DNA of 15,777 nt from an uncultured Elusimicrobia bacterium. Its GTDB lineage: Bacteria > Elusimicrobiota > Endomicrobiia > Endomicrobiales > Endomicrobiaceae. Positions 1 through 6,710 of this stretch are shown here, piece by piece. The translations under genes and the position numbers were made by a program. Numbering within the stretch: position 1 is the stretch's first letter; each line of letters opens with the position of its first letter. The stretch lies in the NCBI GenBank assembly GCA_947168325.1, contig CAMVLN010000022.1:1-15777 (forward strand), read 5' to 3'. The notes beneath the pieces are model-generated. The model saw nothing but the letters and a program-made list of their open reading frames with translations, did no database searches and had not been told where the DNA came from.

Positions 1-417
1 GGTTGTTATTTAGATAATGATAATTATATATTAGTTGATGGTAAATTAAAGCAAGTTTATGAACCTTTTGGTATTTTTAAAGTTATTTTTAAGAAGAGTT
101 ATATATTTAATAACACTTTTTTAAATTTAATAGATACCAAAAATAGAAATTTTCATGAACAATATCTTATAAATAGTGTTTTGCAAATAAAAAACATTGT
201 AAAACAAAAATATGATGCAGAATTAATAGTTATTGTATGGCCGGATGTTACAAAACAAATAATTGAAAATTTAAAAGAAACCAATATCAATACAATAACT
301 TTAGATAAAAAATTTGAAAATAAAGAATATAAAATTAAAAATGATGGACATCCAAACCAGAAAGCAAATGAAGAAATTGCACAGATATTGTTTGATTATA
401 TTAACAATAAATCTTAA
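1..417 (+). CDS. SGNH/GDSL-type hydrolase, C-terminal part (5' truncated)
   Basis: The frame is open from base 1 to the TAA at 415-417, giving 138 codons of a protein whose start lies outside the window. Near the end is the segment NDGHPNQKANEEIA, with Asp at codon 115 and His at codon 117. A D-x-H-P-N motif followed by an alpha helix is the catalytic Asp/His block V of SGNH/GDSL hydrolases and related O-acyltransferases. The preceding strand, AELIVIVWPD, fits the alpha/beta fold. The nucleophile Ser block and the oxyanion Gly and Asn blocks would be upstream and cannot be checked, so the substrate is not predictable; esters or acetyl groups on lipid or glycan are typical of the family. A TTG at 181 could be read as a start, but open coding sequence continues in frame before it, so I treat the gene as partial. 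Confidence 0.6.
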   Translation, partial: GCYLDNDNYILVDGKLKQVYEPFGIFKVIFKKSYIFNNTFLNLIDTKNRNFHEQYLINSVLQIKNIVKQKYDAELIVIVWPDVTKQIIENLKETNINTITLDKKFENKEYKIKNDGHPNQKANEEIAQILFDYINNKS

Positions 418-466
418 ATTGTATGTTGTTGTGCTGTGTTTGGTTTAATAAGAAAAATACATAATA

Positions 467-475
467 TGATATAAT
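467..475 (+). promoter_or_regulatory. Extended -10 promoter element upstream of the NlpC/P60 gene
   Basis: The bases TGATATAAT form a perfect TGn-TATAAT extended -10 element. No convincing -35 hexamer sits 17 bases upstream, which extended -10 promoters do not require. The same 13-base string, AATATGATATAAT, recurs before the methyltransferase gene at 5401-5413. Transcription would start near 482, about 65 bases before the ATG at 547. Assignment is by consensus match only. Confidence 0.45.
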
Positions 476-546
476 CTATCGTAAATTTTAGCATTAATAA
501 TTAAAAATCTTATGTTCTAACTATGATTTATATATTTAATAAATAA

Positions 547-2001
547 ATGAAAAATAAATATTTGATATTTTATTTTTATATATTTTTATTTTGTTATAGT
601 TATGCTTTTTCACAAAATTACAATAATTGTAGCATAAGCCATACTGGTGTATGTTATGATAATGTAAATATTTTAGAAAAAAGAGTAAAAATACAAAATC
701 CTATCCCAATAAATTATGATAAAAAAGAAAAACTTATTACTTTTGAACAAACTATTCCACGCTATATGAAAATTTCTGGTTATTGGATATCAAAAATAGA
801 AGAACCTGATAAAATAATATTAACAAAAAAAGAAATTAAAAAATTAAATAATGAAATTTACAACCTCCATCTTGGAATATCCAATTTAAAAAATCATTCG
901 GGAAAGGTTAAACAAAGCAGGTTAGAAGAAACTTTTCTTACTCTTCTTAATTTGTTAATGAAAAAAAATTTAACAGATATTAATGGAGAACCAATTTTAC
1001 CAGAATTTTTTATAGATCTATATGGTACTATAGACATTCCACAACAAGATGTTTCTAATGTAAGATATGCAATTACAACAACTTACAATGATGTTAGATT
1101 ATTCCCTACTGATCAAAAAATAATATCTTTAAATTCTGTAACAAAAATTGATAGATTACAAGAAGAAAGTATAGATATTGGAACACCTGTAATTGTGTTA
1201 TGCCAAACAACAGATAGTTTATGGAGTTTTGTTACTACTGAAACTGAAGAGGGGTGGATAAAAACTGAAAATATTGCTTTTACTAATAAAAAAACATTTA
1301 ATAAATGGATTGATTGTAAAAAAGTGGTTATAACAGATTCAAAAGCCGATATATTTTTAGATAAAGAAAAAACTGATTTTTTAGAATATGCACGAATGGG
1401 AGCTAAATTTCCATATATATCAAAAAAAGGCAACACCACTATTTGTATAAAAATTCCTATAAGAGATAATGATGGTTTTTTAAAGATAACAAAAGGATAT
1501 TTAGATTATATCGAGGCTAATATTGGTTTTCTAAAATATACCCAAAGAAATGCATTAAATTTAGCATTTAATCAAATAAATTCTCCTTATGGCTGGGGTG
1601 GGGCAGATGGTGAACAAGACTGTTCAGGATATTTAGGGCAAATATATAGCTGTTTTGGAATATTATTGCCTGAAACTTCTGTTCAAAAAATAAAATGTGG
1701 AACTGTTATTAAACTAAATAAACAAGATGATGATTTAATAAAAAATTCAGCTATTATAGATAAAGCTATGGCTGGAATATCTTTTATATATTTACATGGG
1801 CACATTATGTTGTATATTGGTGAAGAAAATAACAAACCTTATGTTATACATTCAGTTTTGGGATTAAAATCTTATAATGAAAAAAATGAAAAAGCTATAA
1901 ATTATATAAATAAAACTATAGTTTCTGATTTGGAAATAGGTGATGAATTTGCAGGTAATTCTCTAATAGACAGAACTTCAAAATTCAATATTATAAAATA
2001 A
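547..2001 (+). CDS. Secreted NlpC/P60 (C40) peptidase with N-terminal stabilising and SH3-type domains
   Basis: Predicted cell-wall endopeptidase of 484 aa that would cut peptidoglycan stem peptides, probably at a gamma-D-Glu-diamino acid bond as characterised family members do. Residues 1-20 form a hydrophobic signal peptide (MKNKYLIFYFYIFLF...) with a possible cleavage after A20. Residues about 65-165 resemble the N_NLPC_P60 stabilising domain, and about 175-330 match paired bacterial SH3-like domains (for example RLFPTDQK and LWSFVTTETEEGWIKTENIA). The catalytic domain occupies about 335-480, with the nucleophile C359 in QDCSGY, H419 in HGHIMLYIG and a third polar candidate H435 in PYVIHS. 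All three catalytic positions look intact. No Shine-Dalgarno sequence precedes the ATG; it is chosen because it gives the signal peptide directly. The gene reads toward the candidate origin, unlike genes to its right, which read away from it. Confidence 0.85.
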   Translation: MKNKYLIFYFYIFLFCYSYAFSQNYNNCSISHTGVCYDNVNILEKRVKIQNPIPINYDKKEKLITFEQTIPRYMKISGYWISKIEEPDKIILTKKEIKKLNNEIYNLHLGISNLKNHSGKVKQSRLEETFLTLLNLLMKKNLTDINGEPILPEFFIDLYGTIDIPQQDVSNVRYAITTTYNDVRLFPTDQKIISLNSVTKIDRLQEESIDIGTPVIVLCQTTDSLWSFVTTETEEGWIKTENIAFTNKKTFNKWIDCKKVVITDSKADIFLDKEKTDFLEYARMGAKFPYISKKGNTTICIKIPIRDNDGFLKITKGYLDYIEANIGFLKYTQRNALNLAFNQINSPYGWGGADGEQDCSGYLGQIYSCFGILLPETSVQKIKCGTVIKLNKQDDDLIKNSAIIDKAMAGISFIYLHGHIMLYIGEENNKPYVIHSVLGLKSYNEKNEKAINYINKTIVSDLEIGDEFAGNSLIDRTSKFNIIK

Positions 2002-2007
2002 AATTTC

Positions 2008-2037
2008 TTGACTAAAATAGGGCAATTTTTATATACT
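2008..2037 (+). promoter_or_regulatory. Probable sigma-70 promoter of dnaA
   Basis: TTGACT at 2008-2013 and TATACT at 2032-2037 are separated by 18 bases, each one mismatch from the consensus hexamers. This is the best complete promoter in the window. Transcription would begin near 2044 and make a leader of about 100 bases that runs through the DnaA-box cluster, so DnaA bound there could repress its own gene, as is known in other bacteria. The autoregulation is inference. Confidence 0.6.
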
Positions 2038-2054
2038 CTTTGGCTATAGATGGT

Positions 2055-2143
2055 CATAAAAATATTATAAAAAATACTATTTTTGAAGATATTTTTGTGA
2101 TTGTTGATAAGTTATCCACAATCTGTGGATAAGTTGGGGATAA
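2055..2143. other. oriC: Candidate oriC: AT-rich unwinding region plus DnaA-box cluster
   Basis: Bases about 2055-2098 are almost purely A/T and contain a 7-1-7 palindrome (AAAAATA-C-TATTTTT, 2070-2084), a plausible duplex unwinding element. It lies directly beside four DnaA boxes at 2102-2143 and immediately upstream of dnaA, the commonest place for a bacterial origin. The neighbouring dnaA, dnaN, dciA and gyrB support this. A single box in the dnaA-dnaN gap suggests that gap could contribute. No strand-skew calculation was made. Confidence 0.65.
2102..2143. promoter_or_regulatory. Cluster of four DnaA boxes before dnaA
   Basis: A perfect consensus box TTATCCACA lies at 2112-2120 and a perfect inverted box TGTGGATAA at 2124-2132, three bases apart, forming a palindrome. 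One-mismatch boxes flank them: TGTTGATAA at 2102-2110 and TGGGGATAA at 2135-2143. The last one ends one base before the dnaA ATG and includes the GGGGAT that must serve as its ribosome-binding site. DnaA binding, or folding of the palindrome in the mRNA, could therefore affect dnaA expression as well as origin opening. Confidence 0.85.
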
Positions 2144-2144
2144 G

Positions 2145-3500
2145 ATGGATATTTCTATCATACAAGCATGGAAAAAGGTTGTTGATAATTTAACATTATC
2201 TGTTGGGCAAAAAACTATTGATTTATGGTTTAAAGATGTTAAACCTATTTCATTTAACGAAAATATTTTTACAATTTCAGTTCCAAACAATTTTTTTTCT
2301 AACTGGCTTAAAAAAAACCAACAATCTAATATAGAACATATATTAAAAACTATATATTCTACAGATGTAAAGCTACAATATAATGTAGAAAAAGATATTT
2401 CAGATCAAATATCCAAAGTTCCTGTTATTCCTATTCATAATGATACCCCTATATCTTCAATAATAAAAGATCAGCTTAATCCATATCTTACATTTGATAG
2501 GTTTATTATTGGAAATTCTAACAGATTTGCTTCTGGTTGTAGTGAAGCTGTTACAAAAAATCCTGGCAAATTATTTAACCCTTTATTCATATACGGTGGT
2601 GTAGGTCTTGGCAAAACTCATTTAATGCATGCAATAGGAAATGAACTAAAAAAGAATTTTTCAAATTTCAGAATTTTATATGTTACTTGTGAAAAATTTG
2701 TATCTGATTTTATTGAAGCTATAAGATTTCAAGAAAAAATGCCAACTTTTAAAAATAAATATAGAAACCTTGATTGTTTATTAATAGACGATATACAGTT
2801 CCTTGTTGGTGGAAATAAAGATAGATCCCAAGAAGAATTTTTTAATTTATTTAATACTTTAAAAGATAACGGTAAACAAATAGTTATTGCTTCTGATAGA
2901 CCTCAAAGTAAGTTGGAAATAGAAGAACGACTTATTTCAAGATTTAAGTGGGGAAACACTGTAGATATTCAACCACCAGATTTAGAGACAAGAATTGCAA
3001 TTTTAAAGAAAAAATCTGAAGAAGAAAAAATCTCTGTTCCTGAAGATATTGTTATGTTTATAGCATCCCAAATAAAATCTAATATTAGAGAATTAGAAGG
3101 TGTATTATTAAGGGTAACTTCTTTTATTAAATTTACAAATACACCTTTTACTTTAGATTCTGTAAAAATAATACTAAAAGATATTATTGTCCCTGAAGAA
3201 AACATACAAATAACTATTGACAGAATTCAAAAAATTGTTTCAAAACATTATAACATAACAGTAAAAGATTTTAAAACAAAGCAAAGAACTAGCAGAATTG
3301 CTCTACCTAGACAAATTGCCATGTATTTAGCAAGATCTCTTACAGATATGTCAACTACAGAGATAGGTGATACCTTTGGTGGCAGAGATCATACTACAGT
3401 TATGCATGCATGTAAACAAATAGATAAAAAAGTTACAGAAGATGCTTGGTTTGCTGCTGAAATTAATAAAATAGTTAAGTTGATAAAAGAAGATAATTAG
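2145..3500 (+). CDS. dnaA: Chromosomal replication initiator protein DnaA
   Basis: Initiator ATPase of 451 aa, a normal length, that binds DnaA boxes and melts the origin in the cytoplasm. Domain I spans about 1-80, followed by a short linker to about 108. The AAA+ domain III then has Walker A GGVGLGKTH (151-159), Walker B LLIDDIQF (212-219), sensor I around VIASDRP (247-253), the ERLISRFKWG box with arginine finger (261-270) and sensor II NIRELEG (313-319). Domain IV about 350-451 carries the box-recognition helix-turn-helix and the signature IGDTFGGRDHTTVMHA (407-422). All key residues are intact. The ATG at 2145 follows GGGGAT at 2136-2141 and begins with the usual domain I pattern (IIQAWKKVVDNL). 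The origin-like region directly upstream matches the role. A promoter at 2008-2037 and the box cluster suggest autoregulation. Confidence 0.98.
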   Translation: MDISIIQAWKKVVDNLTLSVGQKTIDLWFKDVKPISFNENIFTISVPNNFFSNWLKKNQQSNIEHILKTIYSTDVKLQYNVEKDISDQISKVPVIPIHNDTPISSIIKDQLNPYLTFDRFIIGNSNRFASGCSEAVTKNPGKLFNPLFIYGGVGLGKTHLMHAIGNELKKNFSNFRILYVTCEKFVSDFIEAIRFQEKMPTFKNKYRNLDCLLIDDIQFLVGGNKDRSQEEFFNLFNTLKDNGKQIVIASDRPQSKLEIEERLISRFKWGNTVDIQPPDLETRIAILKKKSEEEKISVPEDIVMFIASQIKSNIRELEGVLLRVTSFIKFTNTPFTLDSVKIILKDIIVPEENIQITIDRIQKIVSKHYNITVKDFKTKQRTSRIALPRQIAMYLARSLTDMSTTEIGDTFGGRDHTTVMHACKQIDKKVTEDAWFAAEINKIVKLIKEDN

Positions 3501-3721
3501 TTGTTGATAATTTTGTTAATAGTTTTATTTTTTAATAAAAAAGTAAATTTTAGTATAATATGTGTATAATTTATACAAATTATTAACAGACTTATTAACT
3601 TTAAGTTTATTAAAAAAATAGTTTATAAATATAAATTTTTTTAAAATTAAATTATAAAATAGTTACTAACAACCCTTATTATTATAATTAAGTTTTTTTA
3701 ATATAAAGGAGAAAAATAATA
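3501..3721. other. dnaA-dnaN intergenic region, extremely AT-rich, with one DnaA box
   Basis: This 221-base gap is almost free of G and C. A one-mismatch DnaA box, TGTTGATAA, lies at 3502-3510, immediately after the dnaA stop. A pure A/T palindrome TTTTTTA-A-TAAAAAA spans 3528-3542, a weak candidate for a terminator or an easily melted site. TATAAT hexamers at 3554-3559, 3565-3570 and 3683-3688 are possible dnaN -10 elements but none has a good -35. AAAGGAG at 3705-3711 is a strong ribosome-binding site ten bases before the dnaN ATG. The gap may be a second part of the origin. Confidence 0.5.
3554..3570 (+). promoter_or_regulatory. Overlapping -10-like elements, possible dnaN promoter
   Basis: Two exact TATAAT hexamers occur at 3554-3559 and 3565-3570. 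No TTGACA-like hexamer stands at the right distance from either, and such hexamers arise easily by chance in this base composition. They are the first plausible start points for a dnaN-dciA transcript separate from dnaA. Confidence 0.3.
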
Positions 3722-4846
3722 ATGAAAGTAATATGTGCAAAAGACGAATTAATAAAGGGAATGCAAATAGTTCAACCTGTAATAGCTTCAAAGATTACTT
3801 TACCTGTACTTTCAAATTTTTTATTTGAAACTGAAGAAAATAAAATAAAGTTATCAGCTACAGATTTAGAGATAGGTGTTACTTGTTATATAAAAGCAGA
3901 AATTATAGAAGAAGGTGCAATAACAATTCCTGCAAAAAGGTTTTCAGATATAGTAAAAGAAGTTGCAGATTGTAATATAGAAATAAGAGCAGATGAAACA
4001 AATCAAATAAACATAAAAGCAAATAAATCAAAATTTTCTCTAATGGGTATAGATAAGAAAGAATATCCAGCACTTCCGTTGTTTAATAAGGAAAATATAT
4101 TTACAGTGAAAGCACAAGTATTAAATTCTATGTTTAAAAAAACTATATTTTCAGTATCAAAAGATTCTCAAAGATATGTTTTAAATGGTGTATATTTTGC
4201 AGTTGAAGATGGTGTAATAAAAGCTGTTTCTACAGATGGCAGAAGGTTATCTTATATTAGTGTAGATGGAGATGGTTTAGATAAAGAAATTAAAGGTAAA
4301 GTGATAATTCCTACAAAAGCTGTTTTAGATATTTTAAGATTAGTTTCATCTAACGATAAAATTGAAGATGTTCAAATTTGTTTGGCTGATAATTTAATGA
4401 CAATAATGATTGGTGACATTACATTTCAAACAAAGTTAATAGAGGGAGTATTTCCTAATTATGAGCAAGTTATACCTAAAAAAGAAATGTCTAAAATAAA
4501 ATTAAATGTTGCTAACACAATGTCAGCTGTAAAACAAATGGCTTTACTTACAGGTGATAAACTTGTTGCTGATAGGGCATCATCAATAAAATTCAGTTTT
4601 GAAAAAAATAAGATGATTGTTTCGGCAAATACTGCTGGTCTTGGTTCTGGAGAAGCAGAAGTTGAAATAGAATATTTGGGTGAAATATTTGATATAAATT
4701 TTAATCCAAATTATATTAAAGATATTTTACAAAATATAGATGATGAAAATATTTATTTTTCATATACAACTTCACAAAATCCAGTTGTTATAACACCAGA
4801 AAAAGATAAAAATTATCTTTGTGTGGTTATGCCAATGAGATCGTAA
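3722..4846 (+). CDS. dnaN: DNA polymerase III sliding clamp, beta subunit
   Basis: Ring-forming processivity clamp of 374 aa that encircles DNA and tethers polymerase III and other partners. The length and the three repeated clamp domains (about 1-120, 121-250 and 251-374) are standard. Recognisable family segments are KITLPVLSNFLFE (24-36), the SATDLEIGV region near 45-53, RYVLNGVYFAVEDG and STDGRRLSYI in domain 2, and the C-terminal MPMRS that lines the peptide-binding pocket. The ATG has a strong AAAGGAG ribosome site at 3705-3711, spaced ten bases. The stop is followed after two bases by dciA, so the two are almost certainly cotranscribed and translationally coupled. Nothing unusual is seen in the protein itself. 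Confidence 0.98.
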   Translation: MKVICAKDELIKGMQIVQPVIASKITLPVLSNFLFETEENKIKLSATDLEIGVTCYIKAEIIEEGAITIPAKRFSDIVKEVADCNIEIRADETNQINIKANKSKFSLMGIDKKEYPALPLFNKENIFTVKAQVLNSMFKKTIFSVSKDSQRYVLNGVYFAVEDGVIKAVSTDGRRLSYISVDGDGLDKEIKGKVIIPTKAVLDILRLVSSNDKIEDVQICLADNLMTIMIGDITFQTKLIEGVFPNYEQVIPKKEMSKIKLNVANTMSAVKQMALLTGDKLVADRASSIKFSFEKNKMIVSANTAGLGSGEAEVEIEYLGEIFDINFNPNYIKDILQNIDDENIYFSYTTSQNPVVITPEKDKNYLCVVMPMRS

Positions 4847-4848
4847 AA

Positions 4849-5121
4849 ATGGAATTTACAGAAGTTTCATCAATACTAAAAACAATTTCAGAAAAAATAG
4901 GTTTAAATGATAGCTATTTTGTTATTATGTCTAAATGGGAACAAGAAGTAGGTAATAATAAAATAGAGTTAAATGGTTTTAAAGATGGTGTTGTTTTTGC
5001 TAAAACAAAATCAGCAGTTTATTTAAACGATTTTAATTTAAGAAAAAGGCAAATCATTAAAAAATTAAATCAATATTTAGGTAAAAAATTTATAAAGAAT
5101 ATTAAATGTGAAATTAAATAA
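4849..5121 (+). CDS. dciA: DciA-type DUF721 protein, probable DnaB helicase loader
   Basis: A small protein of 90 aa matching the DUF721/DciA domain, which in many bacteria lacking DnaC/DnaI-type loaders promotes loading of the replicative helicase DnaB. The recognisable pattern is a start helix, then MSKWEQEVG, IELNGFKDGVVFAKTKSAVYLNDFNLRKRQIIKKLNQYLG and a final IKNIKCEIK strand: the KH-like fold with the conserved Trp and a hydrophobic central strand. It is shorter than many family members and consists of the domain alone, without a disordered tail. I chose the ATG at 4849, two bases after the dnaN stop, over an in-frame ATG at 4819 inside dnaN, because the extra ten residues do not look like part of the domain. 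There is no clear Shine-Dalgarno site, so coupling to dnaN translation is likely. Confidence 0.8.
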   Translation: MEFTEVSSILKTISEKIGLNDSYFVIMSKWEQEVGNNKIELNGFKDGVVFAKTKSAVYLNDFNLRKRQIIKKLNQYLGKKFIKNIKCEIK

Positions 5122-5142
5122 TAAATATAGAAACGACAGAAG

Positions 5143-5171
5143 ATTAGAAAATTAGAAAATTATAAAATTAG
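5143..5171 (+). repeat. Short tandem repeat of ATTAGAAA, about 3.6 copies
   Basis: The units read ATTAGAAA (5143-5150), ATTAGAAA (5151-5158), ATTATAAA (5159-5166) and a partial ATTAG (5167-5171). The heptamer AACGACA stands on each side, at 5132-5138 and 5173-5179, as a direct repeat. A small satellite of this kind is prone to slippage. Confidence 0.7.
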
Positions 5172-5187
5172 CAACGACAACTCCTCC

Positions 5188-5206
5188 ATCTTTTCAGAAG
5201 ATTTTT
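5188..5206 (+). terminator. Weak candidate terminator after dciA
   Basis: ATCTT at 5188-5192 can pair with AAGAT at 5198-5202 across a five-base loop, followed by a run of T to 5206. The stem is only five pairs with a single G-C pair, so it would be a poor intrinsic terminator. It is listed because of its position after the dnaN-dciA pair. Confidence 0.25.
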
Positions 5207-5404
5207 ATCGGAAAAATATAGAAAATAAAATTTATTAATTTTTTTATCTTTATAAGCAAAAATAAAAAAATAACTTTATTGTTTTATAAATTCCAAATAA
5301 TAACTTTCTTAAATAAAAAAATAAAAAATTCGTTGTTCGTTATAAGCTAATAAAATTATCATTTCTAAATAATAAACAATAAACTAAACTTACCAAAAGC
5401 AATA

Positions 5405-5413
5405 TGATATAAT
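5405..5413 (+). promoter_or_regulatory. Extended -10 promoter of the R-M block
   Basis: TGATATAAT is a perfect TGn-TATAAT element about 27 bases before the ATG at 5440, giving a short leader that includes the AGAGGA ribosome site at 5431-5436. A TAAACT 17 bases upstream (5385-5390) is only a poor -35. It shares the 13-base string AATATGATATAAT with the promoter candidate at 463-475. Confidence 0.5.
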
Positions 5414-5439
5414 AACAAGGATACAATATCAGAGGAAAT

Positions 5440-6576
5440 ATGGAGCAGAAACATTTAAATTATAAAGAAAGAATAAATTTAGGTAGTTATTATACAAAAC
5501 AAGAATTAGTTGATATTGTTTTTAGTATGTTAAAAAAACATATCTATGATATGAAACAATTTTGTTTGTTAGATACTTCTTGTGGATATGGTTCTTTTCT
5601 TAAAACTAATATTTGTTTTAAGAAAAAAATAGGAGCAGATATTGATATAAAAGCACTTGATGAAACAAAAAATATAAAAAATGTGAAATTATTTTGTCAA
5701 AATAGTTTAGTTGATGTAAATAGAAAAAATATTGATATTTTATCAACAGACAAATTAATAGTGGTTGGTAATCCTCCATATAACGATACAACTTCTATAA
5801 TTAGAAAAAATATAAAAAAAGATATTTTTCAAATAGATAACGATTTAAAAACTAGAGATTTAGGTATATCGTTTTTGTTATCTTATAATAAACTAAAAGC
5901 AGATTATATTTGTGTTTTACATCCATTATCATATCTTATAAAAAAAGCAAATTTTACATTACTAAAAAATTTTAATCAAAATTATAAGTTAATAGATTCA
6001 TTGGTTATAAGTAGTTCTGAATTTGTTGAAACATCTAAAACAACATTTTTTCCAATAGTAATTGCTTTATATAAAAAAGATAGTTTAGGTATGGATTATA
6101 ATTTTATTAAAAATTATATATTTAAAACAAAAGAAGGAAAAATTTTTTCTTTATCATCTTTTGATACTATTTCCAATTATTTAACAAAATATCCTAACCA
6201 AAACTATGTAAAAGAAAAAAATAGTGTTGCAAAATTTTGGACTATGCGAGATATAAATGCATTAAAAAGAAGTAGAACATTTGTTAATGAAACAACAGCA
6301 GGAACTATTTTTATTACAAGCAATAAATTACCATATTATTGCTATGTAGACATATTTAAAACTTTTATTTCACATATTCCATATTATTTTGGAAATTGTG
6401 ATGTTATGATAAATAATAAAAAATTTTTGAATATAAAAGATTGTTTTGAAACTTTATCTGCAAAAAGATTTTATAATTTAAAACCATATATAAAATCTTC
6501 AAAAACAGTAAAAGAAGCTCAAAAATTGGTAGAAAATTATTTTAAAGATTTGTTAGGGCAACACTATGTATATTAA
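5440..6576 (+). CDS. Adenine-N6 DNA methyltransferase, gamma-type motif order (NPPY)
   Basis: Predicted 378 aa S-adenosylmethionine-dependent DNA methyltransferase that would methylate adenine in a specific site and protect it from a cognate nuclease. Motif X is LGSYYTKQEL (14-23), motif I is LLDTSCGYGSFL (43-54) for SAM binding, and motif IV is NPPY (111-114), the catalytic motif. The order X, I, IV with the recognition region C-terminal (about 200-378) is the gamma class, to which TaqI-like and type I/IIG modification subunits belong. NPPY favours adenine N6. The ATG has an AGAGGA ribosome site at 5431-5436. By eye the gene is clearly more A/T-rich than gyrB. It heads a block with a nuclease-like gene and a second methyltransferase. 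An orphan role is possible, but the target site cannot be read from the sequence. Confidence 0.85.
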   Translation: MEQKHLNYKERINLGSYYTKQELVDIVFSMLKKHIYDMKQFCLLDTSCGYGSFLKTNICFKKKIGADIDIKALDETKNIKNVKLFCQNSLVDVNRKNIDILSTDKLIVVGNPPYNDTTSIIRKNIKKDIFQIDNDLKTRDLGISFLLSYNKLKADYICVLHPLSYLIKKANFTLLKNFNQNYKLIDSLVISSSEFVETSKTTFFPIVIALYKKDSLGMDYNFIKNYIFKTKEGKIFSLSSFDTISNYLTKYPNQNYVKEKNSVAKFWTMRDINALKRSRTFVNETTAGTIFITSNKLPYYCYVDIFKTFISHIPYYFGNCDVMINNKKFLNIKDCFETLSAKRFYNLKPYIKSSKTVKEAQKLVENYFKDLLGQHYVY

Positions 6577-6696
6577 ATTTTTAGATGAAATAAATAAAAA
6601 TATTTCAGTTGCTATTCCCTTAACAAAGCAAACAGACAAAACAAGAATTAAAAAGAAGCTATTATAAAAGATGATATTGATATTGTTAAAAAATAA
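6566..6696 (+). pseudogene. Frameshifted small ORF after the first methyltransferase
   Basis: An ATG at 6566, overlapping the last 11 bases of the methyltransferase gene, opens a frame that reads MYIKFLDEINKNISVAIPL and onward but stops at 6665-6667. Restoring one A in the A-run at 6650-6654 would let it continue as EAIIKDDIDIVKK to a TAA at 6694-6696, 43 codons in all. Either this is a degraded fragment (for instance of a nuclease that once paired with the upstream enzyme), a sequencing error, or simply open sequence by chance. I do not recognise the family. It fills most of the gap before the endonuclease-like gene. Confidence 0.4.
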
Positions 6697-6710
6697 AATG
6701 GATTAAAAAT

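Larger units (their letters stand above)
5122..5439. other. Non-coding gap between dciA and the R-M block
   Basis: No coding sequence is convincing on either strand. The gap holds an 8-base tandem repeat (5143-5171), the direct repeat AACGACA at 5132-5138 and 5173-5179, and a CTCCTCC at 5181-5187 that would be complementary to a Shine-Dalgarno sequence. A weak hairpin with a T-run lies at 5188-5206, a TTCGTTG/TTCGTTA doublet at 5329-5342, and an extended -10 promoter at 5405-5413. The rest is featureless A/T sequence. The repeats could mark the left edge of the inserted R-M segment, but this is inference. Confidence 0.5.

Noticed and set aside
1113..3205. Minus-strand open frames of 78-108 codons across the NlpC/P60 and dnaA genes
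   Set aside because: They lie opposite genes with clear domain evidence, have low-complexity products and no ribosome sites; they are by-products of coding sequence on the other strand.
4819..4848. Longer N-terminus for DciA starting inside dnaN
   Set aside because: The added ten residues come from the end of dnaN in another frame; the ATG at 4849 gives the usual domain start and near-contact with the dnaN stop.
5175..5200. Minus-strand GGAGGAG that could be a ribosome site for an antisense gene
   Set aside because: The frames that follow it on the minus strand stop within about ten to fifteen codons.
5740..5748. DnaA-box-like TTATCAACA inside the first methyltransferase gene
   Set aside because: An isolated one-mismatch site in coding sequence with no partners nearby; expected by chance.
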